Made by a program: the position numbers and the translations under genes. This document shows positions 1 to 5,331 of a stretch of DNA of 5,331 nt, piece after piece. Where the stretch lies: the NCBI GenBank assembly GCA_009923125.1, contig RFUD01000192.1, forward strand, positions 1-5,331, read 5' to 3'. The notes beneath the pieces were generated by a model. It saw only the letters and a program-made list of their open reading frames with translations. It ran no database searches and was not told where the DNA came from. Source of the DNA: Planctomycetia bacterium (lineage in GTDB: Bacteria; Planctomycetota; Planctomycetia; Pirellulales; UBA1268). Every line of letters starts with the position of its first letter. Within the stretch, counting starts at the first letter, position 1.

Positions 1-42
1 GGCGATGCGCGCGGCGGGGCGGCTGGTATCGGTGTCGTCGCC

Positions 43-1053
43 TCAGCCTTTGCGCGAGGACTCATCGAGCGGAAAAACTGCGGCTACGACCTCGCGCCAA
101 ACGACGGCCCCGACGAGCGAGACCACCCTGCGGGAGGTATCGATGAACCCCGCCGCACGAACGCGGTCGCCGGGGACGAAGGCCTCGTCGAACGCGGGCT
201 GCACGCGGAGCGCGACATCCCCCTCCTGCACCACAAGGAGGCGGCCCGGCAGGCAGGCGGTCACCACGCCCTCCACGACCACCCGATGGTCAGGGTTGCG
301 GTCGGGATCGAAGCCGCCAAGTCGATCGAGCGGAACCAGCGGCGACGCGAACGGCGGCCCGGGCGCCGCTGCGACCAGCCGCACGTCGTCTGGGCCTGAG
401 ATCGCGATCACGGGCGCCAGAAACTCGCCGCGCGGATTGCGGATCGACCCCACGACGCCGACGACTTCCACCGTCGCATCGACCAGCCGTGCCGCATCGA
501 ACTGGCCCGCCTGTCGGAGGCACGTCACCCCGAGATCCCGCCCGCCGCACCGTAGGCCGAGTTGGATCGTTCGCTCCCCCGACCGCAGCCCCCGAATGAC
601 GCCGGTGGCCCGGACGAAGCGCCCGTTGTCGACGCCGGCAAACAGTCGATCGAGGTTGATCGCCTGCGGTTCCGGCCGCCCCGGCTGGTCCACAACCTCG
701 ATCGCCTTCGCCACCACGCGCGGCGCGTAGCCGCCGCGGTCGAGCCGGCCCGTGACAAGCACTTCCGACCCGAGCGCAAGCTTCGCCGGCAAGGGAAAGA
801 GCGGAGTCAACTGCCCCGCGGGCGGCGGATCCGCCGCGGCGACCTGCACCCAGATTGCCGCCGAATCGTCCTGCACGACGAGGTGCTCCGCGCGGTCGAC
901 GTGGTACGTCACGACACCGCGGAGCGTAACCTCACCGGCCTTCGCCAGGGATTCGCCGTCCAGCCGCTGGAGCGCGGCGATGGGCTGCGGTTCGCTTGCC
1001 GCCGACGCCAGCAGCGGCCACGCTACGGCCATCGACGCGACGGCGAGCCGCAT
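43..1053 (-). CDS. Exported protein with three OB-fold-like repeats; sensor-domain-like, no kinase part
   Basis: From the ATG at 1053 this is a 336-residue protein. An N-terminal signal peptide (MRLAVASMAVAWPLLASA, cleavage probably at ASA-AS) predicts export. Three similar beta-rich segments follow, at about residues 38-121, 144-226 and 255-324. Each has a V-x-G-V-V strand, a 'LVVQD/LVVQEG'-like strand, and a 'G-x-x-V-x-V-x-G' turn leading into a strand close to an 'A-x-x-V' end. In planctomycetes such OB-fold-like repeats form the periplasmic sensor half of membrane histidine kinases. Here the frame stops (TGA at 45-43) before any transmembrane or kinase sequence, so the gene is either a stand-alone ligand-binding protein or a truncated sensor. 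The gene is divergent from the response regulator at 1196. Start choice: an in-frame ATG at 1089 has no ribosome binding site and is followed by codons rare here (AGA, TCA), whereas AAGG lies 5 nt before the ATG at 1053 (another ATG at 1056). The reading frame is certain; the OB-fold assignment is from pattern recognition only. Confidence 0.72.
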   Translation of the reverse strand: MRLAVASMAVAWPLLASAASEPQPIAALQRLDGESLAKAGEVTLRGVVTYHVDRAEHLVVQDDSAAIWVQVAAADPPPAGQLTPLFPLPAKLALGSEVLVTGRLDRGGYAPRVVAKAIEVVDQPGRPEPQAINLDRLFAGVDNGRFVRATGVIRGLRSGERTIQLGLRCGGRDLGVTCLRQAGQFDAARLVDATVEVVGVVGSIRNPRGEFLAPVIAISGPDDVRLVAAAPGPPFASPLVPLDRLGGFDPDRNPDHRVVVEGVVTACLPGRLLVVQEGDVALRVQPAFDEAFVPGDRVRAAGFIDTSRRVVSLVGAVVWREVVAAVFPLDESSRKG

Positions 1054-1195
1054 CATTGCCTTGTTCGTCGCTGATCTGCCAAGCCCCATGGTTGCGTAGT
1101 CTATACGCCGGGCAACTGTTCATGGACGGTCGGCGGGCGATCGCTTGTCGCATCCATGCGCACCGACATATCCTCCAGCGAGAGAGGAGTCCGTC
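1054..1195. promoter_or_regulatory. Divergent promoter region between OB-fold sensor-like gene and response regulator
   Basis: About 140 bp separate the two divergent starts, so both promoters should lie here. For the plus-strand regulator there is a weak sigma-70-like pair, TTGTCG (1145-1150) and TATCCT (1169-1174), with an 18-nt spacer and four of six matches in each box. It would place transcription start just upstream of the ribosome binding site, leaving a very short leader. On the minus strand TATAGA (1105-1100) could be a -10 box, but I find no convincing -35. In this GC-rich DNA such matches are weak evidence. Shared control of the two genes is inference. Confidence 0.25.
1181..1189 (+). 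promoter_or_regulatory. Ribosome binding site that fixes the response regulator start
   Basis: AGAGAGGAG lies 6 nt before the ATG at 1196. It decides between this ATG and a longer in-frame ATG at 1145, which would add 17 residues unlike any receiver domain. Confidence 0.75.
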
Positions 1196-1834
1196 ATGAT
1201 CCGGGTGCTGCTCGTCGATGACCATGCGATGATCCGGGCCGGTCTGGCCAACCTGCTGGCGGCCGCCGACGGCTTCGCGGTCGTCGCCGAGGCGGGCGAC
1301 GGCCGTACGGCGGCCCGCCTCTGGCGGCAGCATCGGCCCGACGTCTGCCTGCTGGACCTCAAGATGCCCGGGGTCGATGGCTGCGACTCGCTGCGGCTCA
1401 TCCGCGACATCGACCCCAAGGCGCGGGTGCTCATCCTCACCTCATCCGAATCCGCAGCCGACATGGCGAAGGCGCTCGCCGCCGGGGCCGACGGCTACGT
1501 GACGAAACACGGCGGACGCGACGAACTGATGTCAGCCATCCGGCTGGTGCATAAAGGGGGGCGGCCCGTCAGCCGGCAGACGATCCTGGGGGCCAGCGCC
1601 GTGGGCGAGGATGTTTCACTCTCCAAGCGGGAACGCGAAGTTCTCGGATTTCTGCGGGAAGGGCTCACGAACCTGGAGATCGCCGACCTCCTCGGCATCA
1701 CCTCCCACGGGGTGAAGAAACGCGTGGCGTCGCTGCTGGCCAAGCTCGGCGCGACCGATCGCGCGCAGGCCGTCGCTCGGGCCTACGATCGGGGATTGTT
1801 TCCTCGGCGCGACGACAGGCCGGCATCGGGATGA
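1196..1834 (+). CDS. NarL/FixJ-family response regulator (receiver plus LuxR-type HTH)
   Basis: This is a complete 212-residue two-component response regulator, the usual length for the NarL/LuxR class. The receiver domain covers residues 1-120. It has the acidic pair D8-D9 in 'VLLVDDH', the phosphoacceptor D54 in 'CLLDLKMPGVDG', the switch T82 in 'VLILTSS' and the conserved K104 in 'GYVTKHG'. The LuxR-type DNA-binding domain covers about 141-203, with the hallmarks 'LSKREREVL', 'GLTNLEIADLLGIT' and 'LAKLGATDRAQAV'. The recognition-helix region reads 'SHGVKKRV', where many NarL/LuxR proteins have 'TVKNHV'. It should act as a cytoplasmic transcription factor activated by phosphorylation. No kinase gene is visible in the window; the divergent OB-fold sensor-like gene is the natural candidate partner locus. 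Target genes cannot be read from the sequence. It converges with the transthyretin-like gene at 1865, and no T-tract terminator is visible in the 30-bp gap. Confidence 0.95.
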   Translation: MIRVLLVDDHAMIRAGLANLLAAADGFAVVAEAGDGRTAARLWRQHRPDVCLLDLKMPGVDGCDSLRLIRDIDPKARVLILTSSESAADMAKALAAGADGYVTKHGGRDELMSAIRLVHKGGRPVSRQTILGASAVGEDVSLSKREREVLGFLREGLTNLEIADLLGITSHGVKKRVASLLAKLGATDRAQAVARAYDRGLFPRRDDRPASG

Positions 1835-1864
1835 CTCCGCGACGAGGTCTCCGGGCCGGCCCGC

Positions 1865-2392
1865 CTACTTCGCCGTGATCGCGAACGAAAACTCGTTGCG
1901 GCCGCCCGGCACCACCGTGGCCGTCAGCCCGGATGTACGCGGCGAGCGGAAACGCTCGGGCAGGTGCGACACCTCCCGCGTGGGCGTCACCTCGGCGTTG
2001 GTCGGCTTGGAAAGCGGCTCGAACGTGATCCGCTCGATCAACACGACATGGTCTCCGGCGACCGCGCCGTCTCCGTCGCGAAACGTGCGCAGCCGAAAGC
2101 GGCCCCGTGAGTCGGTGTACCCGAAGGCGACACACGAAGGCCCGTCGCCGGCGGAAGAACGCTCGAACTGCACCTTGACGCCTTCCATCGGCCTGCCGTC
2201 GACGAGCACAGTGCCTCCGGCGGCATAGGTGGCCGGCCGAGCACGCGTCCACTTGTCTTCCGTGCGGCCCGCGCAGCCGCCGCCTGCCGCGACCGCACCC
2301 AGACCGATCGCGAGGCACGTCGCCACGGTCCGAAGAGGGATCCCGCCGGCCGGGACGGCGTTTCCATGATGGATCGGCAGACACGCGCTCAT
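1865..2392 (-). CDS. Transthyretin-like (carboxypeptidase-regulatory-like) domain protein, probable lipoprotein
   Basis: This is a 175-residue protein with a hydrophobic N-terminal stretch (about residues 20-38) ending at C40. The site reads 'AAGGGC', a poor lipobox without the usual Leu at -3, so lipidation is probable rather than certain. The rest is one beta-sandwich domain of the type common in planctomycetes: 'GTVLVDGRPMEGVKVQF' (60-76), 'GYTDSRGRFRLRTF' (91-104), 'GDGAVAGDH' (107-115) and the closing 'LPERFRSPRTSGLTATV' (144-160). These domains resemble the transthyretin-like domain of carboxypeptidases and are found on exported proteins; the molecular role is unknown. The ATG at 2392 lies 8 nt behind the DUF1559 stop, so the two are very likely co-transcribed. 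AGGG lies only 2 nt before the ATG, a tight spacing, and translational coupling to the upstream gene may help. The frame stays open further upstream (to 2698), but that is shadow sequence of the DUF1559 gene. Lacking a T-tract terminator, it ends about 30 bp from the convergent response regulator. Confidence 0.88.
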   Translation of the reverse strand: MSACLPIHHGNAVPAGGIPLRTVATCLAIGLGAVAAGGGCAGRTEDKWTRARPATYAAGGTVLVDGRPMEGVKVQFERSSAGDGPSCVAFGYTDSRGRFRLRTFRDGDGAVAGDHVVLIERITFEPLSKPTNAEVTPTREVSHLPERFRSPRTSGLTATVVPGGRNEFSFAITAK

Positions 2393-2400
2393 GACCCTGA

Positions 2401-3545
2401 TCACAGCTTGGCGTTGCCCTCGCCGCCCGCCCGACTGCCGAGCGCGCCCCACACGCCGCACTGGGTGGCGCTGCCCTCCCCGGGCACCACCGGCGAGGTC
2501 AGCGTGTCGCCCGATCCATTGTCCACGTTCTCGCTCACGAACTGCACGGCGCCGTCCGCAAACAGGGCCAGAACCCCGCCGGCGTGGCGGCTGCGGGGCG
2601 GCTGGATCCCTCCTCCGCCAGTGCCCCCGTCGTGGCAGACGGGGCCGTTGGGCCTGAGCACGGTGTTGATCATGCCATAGGGAGGCCGGCCGGCCCATCC
2701 GTACATGCCTGGCGAACGCAACCAGGAGTTGCGGTTCGTCGTGTATTGCCCGCCCACGAATGACTGGTTGCAGCCCCGCGGGCTGGACACGTTTTGGGAC
2801 GACGTGGCGGCGAAATCGTTCACGACCGAGCCCTCGATGACGGTCTTGTCCGCCACCCGCGGGCGCACCATCTCAGACATCGCCAGGGTCTGGGACAGCC
2901 CGTCGGTGATCATCGAATACTTGATGGCGCTGTTGAGCCCGAACAGGCCGCGGACGACACCGCGCGTGGCGCAGGTGCCGGAGTTGGTGGTGACCGGGCA
3001 GACCTCCCAGTCGAAATGCATGTTCGCCGTCTGGTCGCCTGCCGAGAACGCGTAATTGAGGAGGGCGGTGCTGCCGATCCGGTCCATCGCGTTGTCGGAT
3101 GGACAGAGCATGATCGGCAGTTGCAGCGTGGAGTTGTAATTGGTGACCGCCGCTGCCGCCTCGGACGCCTCGAGGAACGGAGCGAGCTTCGTCAACCCGC
3201 TCAGGCCCCCGGCGCCGGCGTAGGACGAACCATCCGGCATGGACGCGTTCTTGTTCGGAATCGCATCGATGGTTGAGCCCGACCATGCCGTTGCCGAACT
3301 GCCGCACCGCGCCGGAGGCAGGGCCCTCCGTGCCTGGTTGTAGCCAGCCAAGGCGATCCCGAACTGCTTGAGATTGTTGGAGCAACTCAGAACAGAAGTG
3401 CCACGAGCACGCCGATGATCGCGATCACCACCAATAGCTCGACGAGTGTGAACCCGGCGAGCCACCGGACGCGCATCCGCGAAGGATCCTCAGTGGTGGG
3501 CACAGAGACCACCTCGCGGCGGCATGAGTGGCTCTGTCGAATCAT
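2401..3545 (-). pseudogene. DUF1559 protein with prepilin-type N-terminus, broken by a deletion after the transmembrane segment
   Basis: Two adjoining reading frames together make one DUF1559 gene. The N-terminal piece (down to a TGA at 3389-3387) holds the type II prepilin cleavage and methylation motif 'G-FTLVELLVVIAIIG' and the start of the transmembrane helix. The main piece resumes in another frame at about 3387 with 'SCSNNLKQFGIALAGYN' and runs to the TGA at 2403-2401. It contains 'LCPSDN', 'YSMITDGLSQTLAMSE', the H-X9-DG motif (H at about 2586, 'HAGGVLALFADGAVQF') and the typical end 'GVWGALGSRAGGE'. Family members normally carry about 13-14 residues resembling 'LPAVQAAREAARR' between these pieces; only 5 nt remain. 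The missing length must be 1 mod 3 (34 or 37 nt would fit), hence the frameshift. Start: the ATG at 3545 has GGGGGTGG 6 nt upstream and gives a 31-residue leader; the ATG at 3476 is the alternative, with an 8-residue leader. DUF1559 proteins are abundant, probably envelope-associated, and of unknown function. It leads a two-gene unit with the transthyretin-like gene. Confidence 0.85.
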
Positions 3546-3637
3546 TGCATGCCACCCCCGAAGAATCGGACGTCCCTGCCCGCGGCGGATCTCACTCCAC
3601 CTCCCATCAATGGTACGCCCGTGGCGACGGCTGCCTG

Positions 3638-3707
3638 AAGGGTCCTTCTGGCTACTTTTCGGCGGCAGAACGGCCGCAGCCGCCAAAAAGTAGCCGTTTG
3701 GTCCCTT
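3638..3707. repeat. 70-nt imperfect inverted repeat (29-nt arms, 12-nt loop)
   Basis: The left arm 3638-3666 pairs with the right arm 3707-3679. By hand, 23 of 29 positions are Watson-Crick. The inner core GGCTACTTTT-x-GGCGGC (3650-3666) is matched except at one position. The outer AAGGG-x-CC (3638-3645) is matched except at one position. The two are separated by a 4x4 internal loop. The 12-nt loop (3667-3678) contains the palindrome CGGCCG. No run of T follows the arms on either strand, and the genes on both sides point away from it, so it is not an ordinary intrinsic terminator. It could be a REP-like or small non-autonomous palindromic element, or a structured leader of the gene at 3811. 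Confidence 0.75.
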
Positions 3708-3794
3708 GCGCCGTTCGACGTCCGGGGCTAGTTTTCACGAGTGCTGGGTGTCTTCGGGGACGCCGACCATGTCGGCCCTCGGATCTCCTGCGGT

Positions 3795-3802
3795 GGGGAG
3801 AG
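3795..3802 (+). promoter_or_regulatory. Ribosome binding site for the beta-repeat surface protein
   Basis: GGGGAGAG lies 8 nt before the ATG at 3811. It supports that start, which places a clean signal peptide at the N-terminus, over the in-frame upstream ATGs at 3706 and 3769. Confidence 0.55.
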
Positions 3803-3810
3803 TGCAACTC

Positions 3811-5331
3811 ATGACATGTGCGCAGACGAAACGTCTGATAGTCGTGGCTGCCGCTGCAGCGGCATGGTGCATGGCGTGCGCCGCCACCACCGTCTCCGCG
3901 GCAACGTATTACTGGGACAACACCACGCCCATGAGTGCGTCGGGGTTCGGCACCGCCGGCGGCGTCTGGGGCACCGACGCGCTCTGGAGCACGAGCAACG
4001 TCGGCACCGCGACAAGCGGCACCCTGACGACGGGCACCGCCGACAACGTGTCGGAAACGGGCTGGCCACTGGCACGATCGGCGTGAATGGCACCGTCAGT
4101 ATCTTGAACATCACAGTCGGATCGCAGTCCGGTGCGTTGACGCTCGGCACGAGTGTCAGCAGCGGTACGATCACAATGGGAAATAATGCGACGGGTATCG
4201 CAAACAACAGTTCAAGCGTGCTGACGATCAATTCAGACATCTCGCTTGTTACAGGCTCGCCGAATACCCGTGGTGTGACTGGAAAAGTCACGCTGAACGG
4301 AAATACGCTCGGCTCAGCAGGGATCTGGTCCATCGGCGCCGGCGGCATCCTTACGTTGGCCGGCAGCGGAACCGGCACGCAACTGGCAGGCGCCGGAGCC
4401 GTGATCATTGGAGCCAACAACCTCACCTGGGGAACGTTGACGCAGACGGGTGGGCTCGATCTCAATGGCAACAACCTGACCCTCGGAAATCTGCAGTCCA
4501 CGAGCGGCACGATCACCGACAATGCAACCGGGTCGGGCACGTCTACGCTCACGAGCAACGGCGGCAACACGAGCACGTTTTCCGGAACGATCGCGGATGG
4601 CGCCACAAGAAAAGTAGCATTCGTCCATAACGGCACCGGCGCCCTTACGCTGAACGCCGCCAACACGTTCAGCGGCAACACGCGGGTTGCACAAGCGACA
4701 CGCACGATCACGCTCGGCACCAACCTCGCCATCCAGAATAGCGCGATCGATACGAGCGGGGCCGGTTCGTTCGTCCTCGGCACCGGCGTCACGACGCCCA
4801 CGATCGGCGGCCTCCTCGGCAGCAAGAACCTGTCGAGCGTGATCACGGGCAGCTACGCCCTGATGACGGCGCTCACGCTCAACACCGTCGCGGGCCAGAA
4901 TCTCACGTACAGCGGCACCATCGCCGACGGTGCCACAGGCATGACGCTCACGAAGACCGGCTCGGGAATCCAGACGCTCTCCGCCGCCAACACGTTCACC
5001 GGCGCGACGACGATCTCGGCAGGCCAGCTTCACATCTCCGCCGGGAACATCAACTCGTCGAGCGGCATCACGGTCAACGGCACAACGGCCGAGCTCCGGT
5101 ACAACTCTGCGACGCCCCTCACCAAGCCGCTCACATTCACCCGGGGCACGCTCTCCGGCACGGGCACGATCGGCACCGCCGTGACCGTTGGCACGAACGA
5201 CATCCTCTCGCCCGGCAACTCTCCGGGCAGCCAGTCGTTCACCCAGGGCCTCACGTTCGATGCGGGCGGCCAGTACACCTGGGAGATCAACAACTGGGCG
5301 GGCGTGGCGGGCACCGGCTACGACCAGCTCG
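3811..5331 (+). CDS. Exported autotransporter-associated beta-strand-repeat protein, partial at right edge, frame break near 4050
   Basis: The protein opens with a signal peptide (MTCAQTKR, an Ala/Val-rich core, cleavage near 'TVSA-ATYYWD'). It continues with 'YYWDNTTPMSASGFG' and 'GGVWGTDALWST', the usual opening of planctomycete proteins of this class. After residue 80 (4050) the start frame soon ends at a TGA (4084-4086). The homologous reading continues in another frame from 4053 ('GNGLATGTIGVNGTV') and is then open for 426 codons to the window edge. One missing base near 4050-4052 (for example GTG-TTC-GGA giving 'DNVFGNG') would join them. The second part is Thr/Gly/Ser/Asn-rich, with two autotransporter-associated beta-strand repeats and late motifs 'ILSPGNSPGSQSFTQGL' and 'YTWEINNW' that normally come near the C-terminus. 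An anchor such as PEP-CTERM, or an outer-membrane barrel, would lie beyond the edge and cannot be seen. It is probably a secreted or surface beta-helix or beta-solenoid protein of unknown function. Whether the break is a true mutation or a sequencing error is undecided. Confidence 0.82.
4575..4694 (+). repeat. Autotransporter-associated beta-strand repeat, copy 1
   Basis: A 40-codon unit begins 'TFSGTIADGAT', passes through 'NGTGALTLNAANTFSGNT' and ends 'RVAQ'. It matches the 'G-x-G-x-LTL-x-x-ANT(F/Y)-x-G-x-T' pattern of the family. The centre ('RKVAFVH') departs from the more usual 'LTKTG' seen in copy 2. Confidence 0.75.
4905..5021 (+). repeat. Autotransporter-associated beta-strand repeat, copy 2
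   Basis: A 39-codon unit begins 'TYSGTIADGAT', followed by 'MTLTKTGSGIQTLSAANTF' and 'TGATTISA', then 'GQL'. It is the more canonical copy and starts 330 nt after copy 1. The two share 'SGTIADGAT' and 'AANTF' at the protein level but differ at many third positions, so this is an old duplication. Confidence 0.8.

Larger units (their letters stand above)
3546..3810. other. Divergent intergenic region
   Basis: This is 265 bp between the DUF1559 gene (minus) and the beta-repeat protein gene (plus), or 334 bp if DUF1559 starts at 3476. It must hold the promoters of both. I find no strong -35/-10 pair: the best plus-strand candidate, TTGCGC (3706-3711) with TAGTTT (3729-3734) and 17-nt spacing, matches only three of six bases per box. 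Its one clear structure is the inverted repeat at 3638-3707. Open frames crossing it have no family resemblance. Confidence 0.5.

Noticed and set aside
5..1099. Plus-strand open frames across the OB-fold gene
   Set aside because: Ser/Arg/Thr- or Arg/His-rich shadows; the minus-strand frame has a signal peptide and repeated beta patterns.
1137..1144. GCGATCGC palindrome in the divergent promoter region as an operator
   Set aside because: A single 8-nt palindrome with no second copy nearby; GC-rich palindromes of this size are common by chance.
1850..1865. Palindrome CGGGCCGGCCCG between the convergent genes as a terminator
   Set aside because: It is only 12 nt, has no room for a loop and no following T-run on either strand; such palindromes are expected by chance in GC-rich DNA.
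1698..2384. Minus-strand frame (228 codons) overlapping the regulator end and the lipoprotein gene
   Set aside because: Arg-rich out-of-frame product; the lipoprotein frame carries the conserved domain motifs.
3385..3397. Programmed ribosomal frameshift in the DUF1559 gene
   Set aside because: No classical slippery heptamer or downstream structure is evident. A shift would still leave the conserved 13-14 residues missing, so deletion explains the data better.
3809..4846. Long minus-strand open frame (345 codons) opposite the beta-repeat gene
   Set aside because: It is antisense to clearly homologous coding sequence. Its Val/Pro/Leu/Arg-rich composition is what the complement of Thr/Gly/Asn codons produces, and it has no recognisable domain.
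4314..5033. Second minus-strand open frame (239 codons) opposite the same gene
   Set aside because: Arg/Ala-rich shadow of the GC-biased plus-strand codons; no domain and no ribosome binding site context.

Overview
The window most likely comes from a high-GC planctomycete of the Pirellulales type. Three gene families point there: a DUF1559 protein with a type II prepilin N-terminus and an H-X9-DG C-terminus, a transthyretin-like (carboxypeptidase-regulatory-like) small lipoprotein directly behind it, and a long Thr/Gly/Ser-rich exported protein with autotransporter-associated beta-strand repeats. All three occur in many copies in planctomycete genomes. The taxonomic call is an inference from gene content.

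Layout, left to right. (1) About 43-1053, minus strand: an exported protein made of three OB-fold-like beta repeats, resembling the periplasmic sensor part of planctomycete hybrid histidine kinases but stopping before any membrane segment or kinase. (2) 1196-1834, plus strand, divergent from it: a complete NarL/LuxR-type response regulator with a strong ribosome binding site. (3) 1865-2392, minus strand: the transthyretin-like lipoprotein, convergent with the regulator, about 30 bp apart. (4) 2401-3545, minus strand, 8 bp upstream of it: the DUF1559 gene, broken by an apparent deletion just after the prepilin transmembrane segment. (5) 3546-3810: a divergent intergenic region with a 70-nt imperfect inverted repeat. 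(6) From 3811 to the right edge, plus strand: the beta-strand-repeat surface protein, with a signal peptide, one frame break near 4050 and its C-terminus outside the window.

How they may work together: the OB-fold protein and the response regulator look like parts of one signalling locus sharing a divergent promoter region, with the kinase missing or lying off the left edge. The DUF1559/transthyretin pair is a recurrent planctomycete envelope module of unknown function, and the repeat protein is a probable cell-surface protein. I see no phage, CRISPR, tRNA, rRNA, insertion sequence or toxin-antitoxin features. What stands out is two clear reading-frame breaks (3387-3395 and about 4050), a possible third at the left edge, and the large inverted repeat between the two broken genes. 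These suggest local decay, or an assembly of limited accuracy, rather than a new enzymatic system.
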